Assembly (NCBI RefSeq): GCF_030499535.1
Contig: NZ_JASTLB010000001.1
Span: 6,820,001-6,884,000 of the forward strand
From: Streptomyces sp. TG1A-8
GTDB lineage: Bacteria > Actinomycetota > Actinomycetes > Streptomycetales > Streptomycetaceae
Length of the DNA stretch: 64,000 nt
Reading direction: 5' to 3'
This document shows positions 52,960-62,770 of this stretch, in pieces. Numbering within the stretch: position 1 is the stretch's first letter; the number at the start of each line of letters is the position of its first letter. The notes beneath the pieces are model-generated. The model did no database searches. It saw only the letters and a program-made list of their open reading frames with translations, and was not told the DNA's origin. Position numbers and translations under genes: made by a program.

Positions 52960-53451
52960 GCTTGGTCAGGCTGCGGCGGTGAGCGGGCGTCCGCCCCAGC
53001 GGATGCCCTTCTCGCTGCGGATGCGGGCGCGTTCGCGACGCTGCGCCGTGAGTCGGATCACACGGCCGTGCACTTTCCGCGGGTAGGCGGCGGGTTTGCG
53101 GAGGGATCAGCGGGTGAAGGGCCGGCCGAGCTTGATCGGGCGGGTGGTGGCCGTCTGGACGACGAAGTCCTCGTCGTCAGGATCGAGCAGACGGGGACGG
53201 CCTCCCGCCCAGCGAGGGTCCAGGCAGGTCAGGCCGATCTCGTTGAACCGGTGGATCACGTCGCGGACGGTGTCCTCGTCGGCCTGGACCAGCCTCGCGA
53301 TCACCGGGACCCGGTTTCCGCCAGCTGAGGCCAGCGGCATCATCGCGCGCCGGTAGTGCACCGAGCCGGTGCTGCCCCGGCGCACGATCTGCTGCAGCTT
53401 CTGCCTCTCCTGGTCGGTCAACCTGCGCACACGGACAGGCTCAGCCACCAC
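52960..53451 (-). mobile_element. IS630-family transposase N-terminal fragment
   Basis: From GTG 53451 the frame reads VRVRRLTDQERQKLQQIVRR, RVPVIARLVQADEDTVRDVI, HRFNEIGLTCLDPRWAGGRP, DDEDFVVQTATTRPIKLGRP, FTR and a TGA at 53107. Beyond it the same frame continues SLRKPAAYPRKVHGRVIRL, so the stop replaced the Trp of the family's FTRWS motif. Only the HTH half exists; the DDE domain is missing. Confidence 0.75.
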
Positions 53452-53539
53452 ACCCCCAACAGGAGGAGCGGGCTGACGATGCGTTCGAGGAGGGCGGGCG
53501 GGGCGCCGGCCACCAGAGGTGGTCCATCGGCGGTGACCG

Positions 53540-53926
53540 TCAAGTGGATTGGTAGGGCACGAGCGGGTTGACCTCGACGAGGACGGCGTCCTCACGAACC
53601 GGCACTTCCCACAGGCGTACGAGGACGTCGACGGTCTGCGGTGGCGGCCCGGCCGTCCCGGCGATCTCGGCGGCCCTCGCCGGGATGACGTCGCCGGCCG
53701 GGTCGATGTGGATAAGAACGACGGCTTCCGGCCGGTTGGCGGCGAGCCCGGCGCCGCCCGCCTTGTCGCGGCTCCCGGCCTTCACCTGGGCTTTCACCAC
53801 GACACAGTCGCCCAGCCCACGAGGGATCTCGTGCGCTTCCTCGGACGAGTCGGCGGCCTCGGCTCCCGGCACCAAGGTGCCGTGTTCCTCGGAAAGTTCC
53901 CTTGCCTGACGTTCGGACAGGTCCAT
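53540..53926 (-). pseudogene. sucC-like gene with internal deletion
   Basis: ATG 53926 follows GAGGGGGG and gives MDLSERQARELSEEHGTLVP, VVVKAQVKAGSRDKAGGAGL AAN, then jumps to RPEAVVLIHIDPAGDVIPAR, PPQTVDVLVRLWEVPVREDA VLVEVNPL before a stop at 53540. Intact succinyl-CoA ligase beta subunits have roughly 100 further residues at the jump and an entire C-terminal domain. The reading frame survived the deletion, but the ATP-grasp domain cannot work. Confidence 0.75.
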
Positions 53927-54027
53927 CTGGGCCCCCCTCTGCAAAGTCGTCTCGAGGCCGAACTCCGATGACCGAAAGTGCCGCACGCCCCCTGGACACC
54001 ACCCACCGGATGCGGGATAACGAGCTT

Positions 54028-54051
54028 CATACAGTATTCGTCGACTGTATG
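54028..54051. promoter_or_regulatory. Inverted repeat before the oxalate operon
   Basis: CATACAGT (54028-54035) and ACTGTATG (54044-54051) are perfect inverted repeats 8 bp apart, about 50 bp upstream of the first operon gene. The size suits a GntR dimer. A related TCTACAGTCTACG lies upstream of the gntR gene (62173-62185). Confidence 0.6.
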
Positions 54052-54102
54052 CAATTTACCGTGAGAGTGTTCCAGCCCCCTACGAAGGGACAGGGCTTCG
54101 CC

Positions 54103-55785
54103 ATGCCCGACAACACCCAGAACGTCATTTCCGGTGGTCATCTCGTTGCCAAAGCGCTGAAGGCCGAGGGGGTCGACCGCATCTACACGCTGTGCGGCGG
54201 CCACATCATCGACATCTACGACGGCTGCGTCGACGAGGGCATAGAAGTCGTCGACGTCCGCCACGAGCAGGTCGCCGCCCATGCCGCCGACGGCTACGCG
54301 CGCATCACCGGCAAGCCCGGCTGCGCGGTCGTCACCGCCGGCCCCGGCACCACCGACGCCGTCACCGGGGTCGCCAACGCCTTCCGAGCGGAGTCCCCGA
54401 TGCTGCTGATCGGCGGCCAGGGGGCCCTCACCCAGCACAAGATGGGATCCCTGCAGGACCTGCCGCATGTCGACATGATGACCCCGATCACCAAGTTCGC
54501 GGCGACCGTGCCGGACACGGCCCGCGCGGCGGACATGGTGTCCATGGCGTTCCGCGAGTGCTACCACGGCGCGCCCGGCCCCTCCTTCCTGGAGATCCCC
54601 CGCGACGTCCTCGACGCCAAGATCCCGGCGGCCAACGCGCGCGTACCGAAGCCCGGCGCCTATCGCGCCTCCACCCGCTCGACCGGTGACCCCGGGGCCA
54701 TCGAAAAGCTCGCCGACCTGCTGGTGCGCGCAGAGAAACCGGCCATCCTGCTGGGCAGCCAGGTGTGGACGACCCGGGGCACCGAGGCGGCCGTCGGGCT
54801 CGTCCGCGCCCTCAACATCCCCGCCTACATGAACGGTGCCGGCCGCGGCACCCTGCCGCCCGGCGACCCGCACCACTTCCAGCTGTCGCGCCGATACGCC
54901 TTCTCCAACGCCGACGTCGTCGTCATCGTCGGAACCCCGTTCGACTTCCGCATGGGCTACGGCAAGCGGCTCCCCCCGGGCACGACCGTCGTGCAGATCG
55001 ACCTCGACTACCGGACCGTCGGCAAGAACCGCGACATCGACCTGGGGATCGTCGGCGACGCCGGCCTGGTACTGAAGTCGGTGACGGAGGCCGCCTCCGG
55101 GCGCATAAACGGCGGGGCGTCCCGGCGCAAGGAGTGGCTCGACGAACTGCGGGCCGCGGAGCAGACCGCCGTCGAGAAGCGGCTGCCCAGCCTGAGGTCC
55201 GACGCCTCACCGATCCACCCGTACCGACTGGTCAGCGAGATCAACGACTTCCTGACCGAGGACTCCATCTACATCGGCGACGGCGGCGACATCGTCACCT
55301 TTTCCGGGCAGGTCGTACAGCCCAAGTCGCCCGGGCACTGGATGGACCCTGGCCCGCTGGGCACCCTCGGCGTCGGCGTCCCCTTCGTTCTCGCGGCCAA
55401 GCAGGCACGGCCCGACAAGGAGGTGGTGGCCCTCTTCGGCGACGGCGCCTTCTCCCTCACCGGCTGGGACTTCGAGACCCTCGTCCGCTACGACCTCCCG
55501 TTCGTCGGCATCGTCGGCAACAACTCCTCCATGAACCAGATCCGCTACGGCCAGGCCGCCAAGTACGGCCAGGAACGCGAGCGGGTCGGCAACACCCTCG
55601 GCGACGTCCACTACGACAAGTTCGCCCAGATGCTGGGCGGTTACGGCGAGGAGGTCCGCGACCCCGCCGACATCGGCCCCGCGCTCCGACGCGCGCGCGA
55701 GTCGGGCAAACCGTCGCTGATCAACGTCTGGGTCGACCCGGACGCGTACGCCCCCGGAACCATGAACCAGACGATGTACAAGTGA
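54103..55785 (+). CDS. ThDP-dependent decarboxylase, oxalyl-CoA decarboxylase-like
   Basis: A 560-residue thiamine-diphosphate enzyme of the acetolactate synthase/oxalyl-CoA decarboxylase superfamily. [20 protein letters not shown] holds the activating Glu, the middle domain follows at about 200-330, and [20 protein letters not shown] with GIVGNN is the GDG...NN cofactor motif. The neighbours, a formyl-CoA:oxalate CoA-transferase and an OFA transporter, imply decarboxylation of oxalyl-CoA to formyl-CoA. Its N-terminal sequence ([20 protein letters not shown]) is unlike the E. coli enzyme, so a 2-hydroxyacyl-CoA lyase activity is a fair alternative. AAGGGAC precedes ATG 54103. Confidence 0.82.
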   Translation: MPDNTQNVISGGHLVAKALKAEGVDRIYTLCGGHIIDIYDGCVDEGIEVVDVRHEQVAAHAADGYARITGKPGCAVVTAGPGTTDAVTGVANAFRAESPMLLIGGQGALTQHKMGSLQDLPHVDMMTPITKFAATVPDTARAADMVSMAFRECYHGAPGPSFLEIPRDVLDAKIPAANARVPKPGAYRASTRSTGDPGAIEKLADLLVRAEKPAILLGSQVWTTRGTEAAVGLVRALNIPAYMNGAGRGTLPPGDPHHFQLSRRYAFSNADVVVIVGTPFDFRMGYGKRLPPGTTVVQIDLDYRTVGKNRDIDLGIVGDAGLVLKSVTEAASGRINGGASRRKEWLDELRAAEQTAVEKRLPSLRSDASPIHPYRLVSEINDFLTEDSIYIGDGGDIVTFSGQVVQPKSPGHWMDPGPLGTLGVGVPFVLAAKQARPDKEVVALFGDGAFSLTGWDFETLVRYDLPFVGIVGNNSSMNQIRYGQAAKYGQERERVGNTLGDVHYDKFAQMLGGYGEEVRDPADIGPALRRARESGKPSLINVWVDPDAYAPGTMNQTMYK

Positions 55786-55795
55786 GGTGGCTCCC

Positions 55796-57037
55796 ATGAC
55801 CGGCACGCCGACCAAGGCTCTCGAAGGCATCCGCGTCCTGGACATGACGCACGTCCAGTCCGGCCCCTCCGCGACCCAACTCCTCGCCTGGCTCGGCGCG
55901 GACGTCGTCAAGCTGGAGGCGCCGACCGGTGACATCACGCGCAAGCAGCTGCGCGACCTACCGGACGTCGACTCCCTCTACTTCACGATGCTCAACTGCA
56001 ACAAGCGGAGCATCACCCTCAACACCAAGACCGAGCGCGGCAAGGAGATCCTCACCGAGCTGATCCGGCGCTCCGACGTCATGGTCGAGAACTTCGGGCC
56101 GGGCGCGATCGACCGTATGGGCTTCACCTGGAACCACATCCAGGAGATCAACCCGCGGATCGTCTACGCCTCCATCAAGGGGTTCGGGGACGGGCCGTAC
56201 ACCGACTTCAAGGCGTACGAGGTCGTCGCTCAGGCCATGGGCGGGGCGATGGCGACCACTGGTTTCGAGGACGGGCCGCCGCTGGCGACGGGGGCCCAGA
56301 TCGGGGACTCAGGCACGGGCATCCACGCCGTGGCGGGGATCCTCGCGGCGCTGTACCAGCGGGAGAACACCGGACGCGGTCAGCGGGTCAACGTGGCCAT
56401 GCAGCACGCCGTGCTCAACCTCTGCCGGGTGAAGCTGCGCGACCAGCAGCGCCTGGCACACGGCCCGCTCGCCGAATACCCCAACGACGACTTCGGCGAC
56501 GAGGTTCCCAGGTCCGGAAACGCGTCCGGCGGCGGCCAGCCCGGCTGGGCGGTCAAGTGCGCGCCGGGCGGCCCCAACGACTACGTGTACGTCATCGTGC
56601 AGCCGGTCGGCTGGAAGCCGATCAGCGAGCTCATCGGCCGGCCCGAGCTGGCGGAGGACCCCGAGTGGGCCACTCCCGAGGCCCGCCTGCCCAAGCTCAA
56701 CAAGATGTTCCAGCTGATCGAGGAGTGGTCCTCGGCCCTTCCCAAGTGGGAGGTGCTGGAGAGGCTCAACACCCACAACATCCCGTGCGGGCCGATCCTG
56801 TCCACGAAGGAGATCATCGAGGACCGGTCGCTGGTCGCCAACGAGATGGTCGTCACCGTGCCGCACCCCGAGCGCGGCGAGTTCGTGACCGTGGGCAGCC
56901 CGCTCAAGCTCTCCGACTCCCCCGTGGACGTGACCAGCTCACCCCTGCTGGGCGAGCACAACGAGGAAATCTACGTCGGCGAGCTCGGGCTCGACGACGA
57001 GGAACTGCGCCTGCTCAAGTCGAACGGAGTGATCTGA
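55796..57037 (+). CDS. frc: Formyl-CoA:oxalate CoA-transferase
   Basis: A 413-residue family III CoA-transferase with close similarity to Frc/Yfd[72 protein letters not shown] with the nucleophile Asp171, [13 protein letters not shown] and [15 protein letters not shown], the glycine loop. It swaps CoA from formyl-CoA to oxalate, feeding the decarboxylase encoded 10 bp upstream. AGGTGG precedes ATG 55796. Confidence 0.93.
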   Translation: MTGTPTKALEGIRVLDMTHVQSGPSATQLLAWLGADVVKLEAPTGDITRKQLRDLPDVDSLYFTMLNCNKRSITLNTKTERGKEILTELIRRSDVMVENFGPGAIDRMGFTWNHIQEINPRIVYASIKGFGDGPYTDFKAYEVVAQAMGGAMATTGFEDGPPLATGAQIGDSGTGIHAVAGILAALYQRENTGRGQRVNVAMQHAVLNLCRVKLRDQQRLAHGPLAEYPNDDFGDEVPRSGNASGGGQPGWAVKCAPGGPNDYVYVIVQPVGWKPISELIGRPELAEDPEWATPEARLPKLNKMFQLIEEWSSALPKWEVLERLNTHNIPCGPILSTKEIIEDRSLVANEMVVTVPHPERGEFVTVGSPLKLSDSPVDVTSSPLLGEHNEEIYVGELGLDDEELRLLKSNGVI

Positions 57038-57038
57038 C

Positions 57039-59174
57039 GTGACGGCAGAAGACCACGCCCTGAGGGTGCGCGCGCTGCTCGACTCCGTGCGGGCCGAGGG
57101 ACGCAGCGCGCTCACCGCACCGGAGGGCAAGGTGATCGCCGACGCGTACGGGATCGCCGTACCCGGTGAGGAACTGGCGATCGACGTCGACGAGGCGGTG
57201 GCGTACGCGGCACGCTTCGACGGGCCGGTCGTGATGAAGATCGTCTCTCCGGACATCCTGCACAAGACCGACGCCGGCGGGGTGATCGTCGGGGTCGAGG
57301 GCGCGACGGACGTACGGGCCGCGTTCCACAAGATCATCGAGGACGTGCGCGCGTACGACGCGACGGCCCGTATCGAGGGCGTCCAGGTCCAGGAACTGCT
57401 GCCGAAGGGGCAGGAGGTCATCGTCGGCGCGGTGACGGACGCGACGTTCGGGAAGGTCGTGGCGTTCGGGCTCGGCGGGGTGCTGGTCGAGGTCCTCAAG
57501 GACGTCACGTTCCGGCTGGCACCCGTAAGCGCCGACGAGGCGCTGTCCATGCTGGACTCGATCCGGTCGGCGGAAATCCTGCGCGGGGTGCGCGGCGCGC
57601 CGGCCGTGGACCGGTGGGCGATCGCCGAGCAGATCCGGCGGGTGTCCCACCTCGTCGCGGACTTCCCGGAGATCGCGGAGGTGGACCTCAACCCGGTGAT
57701 CGCGACGCCTCGGGGCGCGGTCGCTGCCGACATCCGCGTGATCCTCGCCGAGAAGCAGCCGCCTGTCCGGCGCACCTACACGCGCGACGAGATCCTCATC
57801 TCCATGCGCCGCCTGATGCAGCCGAGTTCGGTCGCGGTGATCGGTGCCTCCAACGAGCAGGGGAAGATCGGCAACTCGGTGATGCGCAACCTCGTCGACG
57901 GCGGTTTCGCCGGGGAGATCCTTCCGGTGAACCCCAAGGCCGATGGCGTTCTGGGCCGGAAGGCGTACAAGAGCGTCACCGACGTTCCCGGTGAGGTGGA
58001 CGTGGCGGTCTTCGCGATCCCCGCCAAGTTCGTGGCCTCGGCGCTGGAAGAGGTGGGACGCAAGAAGATCCCGAACGCCGTACTCATCCCCTCCGGGTTC
58101 GCGGAGACCGGTGAACACGCCCTCCAGGCGGAGATCGTGGCGATCGCCGAACGGCACGGTATCCGGCTGCTGGGACCGAACATCTACGGTTACTACTCGA
58201 CGTGGCAGGACCTGTGCGCCACGTTCTGCACGCCGTACGACGTCAAGGGCGGGGTGGCGCTGACCTCGCAGTCCGGCGGCATCGGGATGGCCATCCTGGG
58301 CTTCGCACGGACCACGAAGACGGGCGTGTCGGCGATCGTCGGCCTCGGCAACAAGTCCGACCTGGACGAGGACGACCTGCTGACCTGGTTCGGCGAGGAC
58401 CCGAACACCCAGTGCATCGCGATGCACCTGGAGGACCTCAAGGACGGGCGCGCCTTCGTGGAAGCCGCGCGGGCAACCGTACCGAAGAAGCCGGTGGTCG
58501 TCCTCAAGGCGGGCCGTACGGCGGCGGGTGCCAAGGCCGCCGGGTCACACACCGGGGCTCTGGCGGGCGACGACGCCGTGTACGACGACATACTGAAGCA
58601 GGCCGGTGTCATCCGGGCGCCGGGATTGAACGACATGCTGGAGTACGCGCGCGGGTTGCCCGTGCTGCCCGCCCCCCGGGGCGACAACGTCGTGATCATC
58701 ACCGGGGCCGGCGGCAGCGGCGTACTGCTCTCCGACGCGGTCACGGACAACGGCCTCACCCTGATGGAGATCCCGCCGGACCTGGACGAGGCGTTCCGGA
58801 AGTTCATTCCACCCTTCGGGGCAGCGGGCAACCCGGTGGACATCACGGGGGGCGAGCCGCCGTCGACGTACGAGGCGACGATCCGGCTGGGCCTGGAGGA
58901 CCCGCGCATCCACGCGCTCGTCCTCGGCTACTGGCACACCATCGTCACCCCCCCGATGGTCTTCGCAGAGCTCACCGCGCGCGTGGTGGCCGAGTTCCAG
59001 GAGCGGGGCATCGAAAAGCCCGTGGTGGCGTCGCTCGCGGGCGACGTCGAGGTCGAGGAAGCGTGCCAGTACCTCTACGAGCGAGGGATCGTGGCGTACC
59101 CGTACACGACCGAGAAACCGGTCGCGGTGCTCGGTGCGAAGTATCGCTGGGCGCGGGCGGCTGGGCTCCTGTGA
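57039..59174 (+). CDS. Acyl-CoA ligase, NDP-forming acetyl-CoA synthetase type
   Basis: A 711-residue fusion. An ATP-grasp domain comes first (about 1-230: GPVVMKIVSPDILHKTDAGG, VQVQELLPKGQEVIVGAVTD, ADFPEIAEVDLNPVI), then a CoA-binding domain (about 255-390: QPSSVAVIGASNEQGKIGNS) and ligase domains with GVALTSQSGGIGMAIL and AAGSHTGALAGDDAVYDDIL, the phosphohistidine His. It makes or cleaves an acyl-CoA with ATP or ADP. In this operon it could prime the cycle by making oxalyl-CoA or recover energy from formyl-CoA. GTG 57039 follows the frc stop by 1 bp. Confidence 0.85.
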   Translation: MTAEDHALRVRALLDSVRAEGRSALTAPEGKVIADAYGIAVPGEELAIDVDEAVAYAARFDGPVVMKIVSPDILHKTDAGGVIVGVEGATDVRAAFHKIIEDVRAYDATARIEGVQVQELLPKGQEVIVGAVTDATFGKVVAFGLGGVLVEVLKDVTFRLAPVSADEALSMLDSIRSAEILRGVRGAPAVDRWAIAEQIRRVSHLVADFPEIAEVDLNPVIATPRGAVAADIRVILAEKQPPVRRTYTRDEILISMRRLMQPSSVAVIGASNEQGKIGNSVMRNLVDGGFAGEILPVNPKADGVLGRKAYKSVTDVPGEVDVAVFAIPAKFVASALEEVGRKKIPNAVLIPSGFAETGEHALQAEIVAIAERHGIRLLGPNIYGYYSTWQDLCATFCTPYDVKGGVALTSQSGGIGMAILGFARTTKTGVSAIVGLGNKSDLDEDDLLTWFGEDPNTQCIAMHLEDLKDGRAFVEAARATVPKKPVVVLKAGRTAAGAKAAGSHTGALAGDDAVYDDILKQAGVIRAPGLNDMLEYARGLPVLPAPRGDNVVIITGAGGSGVLLSDAVTDNGLTLMEIPPDLDEAFRKFIPPFGAAGNPVDITGGEPPSTYEATIRLGLEDPRIHALVLGYWHTIVTPPMVFAELTARVVAEFQERGIEKPVVASLAGDVEVEEACQYLYERGIVAYPYTTEKPVAVLGAKYRWARAAGLL

Positions 59175-59367
59175 GGTCCGGGACGCGCACGGCGTCGGCC
59201 GGGGGTCCGGGGGCTGCCCCCCGGGTGCAGCACAGCCCGCTGGGCGCGGGCGGCGGGGCTGTTGGAGGCGGTTCATGAGCTGACCCGGTGCGGGCCGGCC
59301 GACGGTGCGCGTCGGCCGGCCCCGGGACCCGTGCGCACACGAAGGGCATGGGACAGGAGACGCCGGC

Positions 59368-59570
59368 CTTCGGCGAGAACAACAACGCTTCCCACCACGG
59401 CATGGTCTACAGCTCGAAGCTGATGTCGGGGCTCGTGGGCCCCGGGTCCAGCTCCATCGTGCTCGGCGCCTGGGACCACGGGGGGCGTTCGCCCTGGCTG
59501 GATCCACCGGCCTGGCCGCCACGGTCCTGGCCCTCTTCCCGAAGGCCCCGGCAGGCCCCACCCCCGTCGC
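59368..59570 (+). pseudogene. Decayed C-terminus of a second OFA transporter
   Basis: Plus frames give FGENNNASHHGMVYSSKLMS, GLVGPGSS, then after a shift FALAGSTGLAATVLALF. The intact transporter downstream has FGENFNATNYGLVYSGKLIS, GLFGGGLGS and YALAGGVSMVAATTALLL at the corresponding place. This is the tail of a paralogous gene, probably left by a tandem duplication. The rest of 59175-59616 holds no gene. Confidence 0.75.
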
Positions 59571-59616
59571 CCCATCGTCCCCAATTCGCACCCGCTCGGC
59601 GAGGAAATGGTGTGAT

Positions 59617-61023
59617 ATGACGGCAGATCCCTACGCAGTCAACAGCACGTCGGCACATCCCGAGACCGCGAACCATCCCTACCGTGAAGTGACCGACGCG
59701 CGCGGCCGCGTCTACCGGGTCGGCGAGACCGACCGGGACATCCTCGGCCACTCCCGCAAACTTATGGTGTATCTGCCGTGGATCGCCATGATGGCCATCA
59801 GCGTCTTCGAATACGCGTACGGCTCGGCGGAGGACACCCTGTCCCACGCGCACGGCTGGGCGCAGAGCAACACCTTCTGGATTCTCAGCGTCTGGGTCTT
59901 CTCCCAGGCCGGCATCGCCTTCCCGGCCGGCTGGCTGCGGGAGAAGGGCATCCTGACGGCCCGCAAGGCGATGTACGCCGGTTCCCTCATGTGCGTGGTC
60001 GGGTTCCTGGCCCTGTCGCACCTGGGCAACGTGTGGCTCGCGATCCTCGGGTTCGGCGTCGTCGGCGGTGTCGGCGCCGGGCTGGTCTACGCGACCTGCA
60101 TCAACATGGTCGGCAAGTGGTTCCCCGAACGACGCGGCGCCAAAATCGGCTTCGTCAACGGTGGGTTCGCGTACGGGTCGCTGCCGTTCATCTTCCTCTT
60201 CAACTACGGCTTCGACACCGCCGACTACCACTGGGTGCTGGACCTCATCGGCTGCTACATCGTGATCGTGGTCTTCGGCTGCGCGTTCTTCTTCAAGGAC
60301 CCGCCGAAGAACTGGTGGCCCGCGGACATCGACCCGCTGACGGTCGCCGGCGTCAGGAAGAACGCCACGAGCCTCTCCAAGAACCCCCCGGCGGTACGGC
60401 AGTACACGCCGAAGGAGGCCATCAGGACGGGCATGCTGCCGCTGATGTGGCTGTCCGTCGTGCTGACCGCCGGCGTGTCGATCTTCGGGATCTCCTTCCA
60501 GGTCGACTTCGCCAAGGAGGTCGGCTTCGGCCCGCTGGTCGCGGCGTCGTCGATGGGTGTCATGGCGGTCATCAACGGCGTCGGCCGCGGGGTGATGGGC
60601 TGGCTGTCCGACAAGTGGGGCCGCAAGCCCACCCTCGTGTTCGTGATCGTCGTCCTGGGCCTGGCCCAGTTCGGCGTGATCTGGGCCGGGGACGTCAGGA
60701 GCCAATGGCTGTTCCTGGTGTTCGCGTTCCTCTCCGGCTTCGGCGGCGGCGCCTTCTACCCGCTGTTCGCGGCGCTCACGCCGGACTACTTCGGGGAGAA
60801 CTTCAACGCCACCAACTACGGGTTGGTGTACAGCGGCAAGCTGATCAGCGGACTCTTCGGCGGCGGCCTGGGTTCCATGGTCGTCACGGCCTGGGGCTAC
60901 AACGGGGCGTACGCGCTGGCCGGCGGCGTGTCGATGGTGGCGGCGACGACCGCGCTGCTGCTGCGACAGCCGGGACGGACCTCCGGGGTCACCGTAGCCG
61001 CCGAACCTCAGCCCACCGACTGA
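59617..61023 (+). CDS. OFA-family (oxalate/formate) MFS transporter
   Basis: A 468-residue transporter with a 45-residue cytoplasmic N-terminus and twelve membrane segments. WILSVWVFSQAGIAFPAGWL REKG and GVVGGVGAGLVYATCINMVG KWFPERRGAK are OFA landmarks, and FYPLFAALTPDYFGENFNAT NYGLVYSGK the conserved late motif. It should exchange oxalate for formate, or import oxalate, for the operon. ATG 59617 follows GAGGAAA. A strong hairpin terminator lies just after the stop. Confidence 0.88.
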   Translation: MTADPYAVNSTSAHPETANHPYREVTDARGRVYRVGETDRDILGHSRKLMVYLPWIAMMAISVFEYAYGSAEDTLSHAHGWAQSNTFWILSVWVFSQAGIAFPAGWLREKGILTARKAMYAGSLMCVVGFLALSHLGNVWLAILGFGVVGGVGAGLVYATCINMVGKWFPERRGAKIGFVNGGFAYGSLPFIFLFNYGFDTADYHWVLDLIGCYIVIVVFGCAFFFKDPPKNWWPADIDPLTVAGVRKNATSLSKNPPAVRQYTPKEAIRTGMLPLMWLSVVLTAGVSIFGISFQVDFAKEVGFGPLVAASSMGVMAVINGVGRGVMGWLSDKWGRKPTLVFVIVVLGLAQFGVIWAGDVRSQWLFLVFAFLSGFGGGAFYPLFAALTPDYFGENFNATNYGLVYSGKLISGLFGGGLGSMVVTAWGYNGAYALAGGVSMVAATTALLLRQPGRTSGVTVAAEPQPTD

Positions 61024-61036
61024 CTGCCGGGCACAC

Positions 61037-61071
61037 GAGAGGTCCTTCCCGTCCTCGGGGGAGGACCTCTC
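61037..61071 (+). terminator. Hairpin terminator of the oxalate operon
   Basis: GAGAGGTCC (61037-61045) pairs with GGACCTCTC (61063-61071), and inner bases TTCCC/GGGGA extend the stem to about 14 bp around a 7-nt loop. It begins 13 bp after the transporter stop codon. No T-tract follows, as is common in this group. Confidence 0.75.
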
Positions 61072-61191
61072 CTGCGTCCGGCGGCTCCAGGCCGGCACTT
61101 CTCCCGCAACGAGTGCGGGTGGGCACTCGAACGGCGGACGAAGGTGAGGAACCCGGTGGGGTTATCGCGCTCGGCGTGCCGGTGATGCCTG

Positions 61192-61393
61192 GTGGCCGTC
61201 GGGCTCACACACGAGGAGACCCGCGCCGAGTTGAAGGCCGTGATGCCGGAGCCGTACGTCGACGCGTTCTTCTTCCTCGACGGCGCCCTGGACGAGTCGC
61301 AGGTGCTGCCGACGGTCCAGGAGGTCACGGCCGGCCGCTCCGCACGTTCGCCGAGTGGGCCCGGGCGCGCTCGGACGCCTTCTGGTCAACGGT
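61192..61393 (+). pseudogene. C-terminal fragment of an NmrA-family reductase
   Basis: The plus frame reads LTHEETRAELKAVMPEPYVD, AFFFLDGALDESQVLPTVQE VTAG, then in a shifted frame RPLRTFAEWARARSDAF. This is the tail of an NmrA-type NAD(P)H-binding protein (family pattern VLPTVEEVTGRPPRTFAEWA). There is no N-terminal part, and it ends against the convergent gntR gene. Confidence 0.65.
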
Positions 61394-61404
61394 CCCCGGC
61401 CGGG

Positions 61405-62082
61405 CTACGACCGCTGGCGCGCGTGGTACGAGCGGCGCGTGTGCTCGGTGTGCTCCCGCATCAGGTCGGTCGCGCGCCGCTCGTCCTGCTCGGCGATCGC
61501 GTCGATCAGCTCCCGGTGTTCGACCCAGGACTGGTTGCCGCGCTGCCGGGCGACCGGCGTGTAGTACCAGCGCACCCGCCGGTCGACCTGGGCAGCGAGC
61601 TCCGCGAGGACCGCGTTGCCCGCGAGCTCCATGATCTTGGTGTGAAAACGGGCGTTCATGGCGACCGCGCCGTCCACGTCGTCCGTGGTGACGGCCTTCT
61701 CGCCCTCCGCGCACAGCTCCTCCAGCGCGGCGACGCCCGCGCTGCCCGCGTTCACGGCGGCGAGACGGGCGGCCTCGGCCTCCAACAGGGTGCGTACGGT
61801 GAGGAGCTGGTCGGCCTCCTCTTCCGTGGGCTCGTGCACGAACGCACCCTGGGCGGGCCGCAGGTCGACCCAACCCTCGGTGTTCAGCCGCTGCAGCGCC
61901 TCACGCACCGGCTGCCGGGAGACCCCGAGGTGTCCGGCGAGTTCGCTCTCTACGAGGTGCTGGCCGGGCTGGAGGGCGCGCGTGGTGATGAGTTCCAGCA
62001 GCGCCTCGTAGACACGGTCTCGCAGCGGACCGGGCCGTTCGAGCCTGGGTACTGCTCCCTGCGGCAGTCCTGTCGACAGCAT
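61405..62082 (-). CDS. GntR-family regulator, FadR subgroup
   Basis: A 225-residue regulator. The winged helix has LRDRVYEALLELITTRALQP GQHLVESELAGHLGVSRQPV REALQRLNTEGWV. The all-helical FCD effector domain follows (LLTVRTLLEAEAARLAAVNA, VAMNARFHTKIMELAGNAVL, HRELIDAIAEQDERRATDLM REH). ATG 62082 has GGAGGGGG upstream; the frame to 62142 is a read-back into the promoter. It probably controls the oxalate operon, with which it converges, and its own promoter carries a related motif. Confidence 0.9.
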   Translation of the reverse strand: MLSTGLPQGAVPRLERPGPLRDRVYEALLELITTRALQPGQHLVESELAGHLGVSRQPVREALQRLNTEGWVDLRPAQGAFVHEPTEEEADQLLTVRTLLEAEAARLAAVNAGSAGVAALEELCAEGEKAVTTDDVDGAVAMNARFHTKIMELAGNAVLAELAAQVDRRVRWYYTPVARQRGNQSWVEHRELIDAIAEQDERRATDLMREHTEHTRRSYHARQRS

Positions 62083-62172
62083 CGCGGTCCCCCTCCTCGA
62101 CGGGCCGTGCGCCGTAGCCGTGAAGCCACTGCCACCGGGCACCCGGTAACGTCAAGTATGAATTGTCTTTCG

Positions 62173-62185
62173 TCTACAGTCTACG
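62173..62185. promoter_or_regulatory. Possible GntR self-operator
   Basis: TCTACAGTCTACG, in an AT-rich stretch about 90 bp before the gntR start, resembles the left arm before the oxalate operon (CATACAGTATTCG). The shared TACAGTnTnCG may be the GntR recognition core. The rest of 62083-62410 shows no gene. Confidence 0.35.
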
Positions 62186-62410
62186 GCCCGCAAGGACCAG
62201 AGATACAGCGGGTCGGCCTCGTCACATCACGCCGCACCGGCCCGCTCAGGGCCGGCGCACGACCTGCCCGGCGTACCACAGGTCCCCCCGAACCCGAAGA
62301 GCAGCACCGGATCCCCGGTGACGATCGTTCCCTGCTGAGCACAGCCGCACCTCCCCGCGCAGGCTCGCCCGGACGCTGCTGACCAGGCCCGACAACCTCA
62401 GGAGCGAGCA

Positions 62411-62770
62411 ATGCGAACTCCCGTCCAAACTCACCGCCGCCTGCCCCGAGACGCCCAGCCGGCAGCGGCCATCAAACACTTCGCCCCGCCCCTTGCGCCT
62501 CACGCCGACAACGGCGACGCACTCACGCACCGGGCCACCCCGGTCCGCAGCGCCGACCTGCCCCACCCCCGCTCCTTCACCCAAGGCCTGGACCAGGACC
62601 CGGAGGCTGTGATCGCCGCACTCACCCTTCCGTACAGCAACGGCCCCACCGAGGACGTCAACACCAAGACCAAGCGGATCGCACACCCGATGCACGGACG
62701 AGCAGGCTCCCCCTCGCCGCCCCATCCCCCTCGGACTGGAGCACGCGCCGTCACCACCGAAAGTGAGACA
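62411..62770 (+). mobile_element. ISL3 transposase C-terminal remnant
   Basis: The frame reads ADLPHPRSFTQGLDQDPEAV, IAALTLPYSNGPTEDVNTKT, KRIAHPMHGRAG, matching the end of the ISL3 transposase at 46398-47975 (DLPHLHAFTRGLEKDHAAAD, TLPHHNGGTEDVNDKTKLIK). The N-terminal two-thirds and the left end are missing. Confidence 0.75.
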
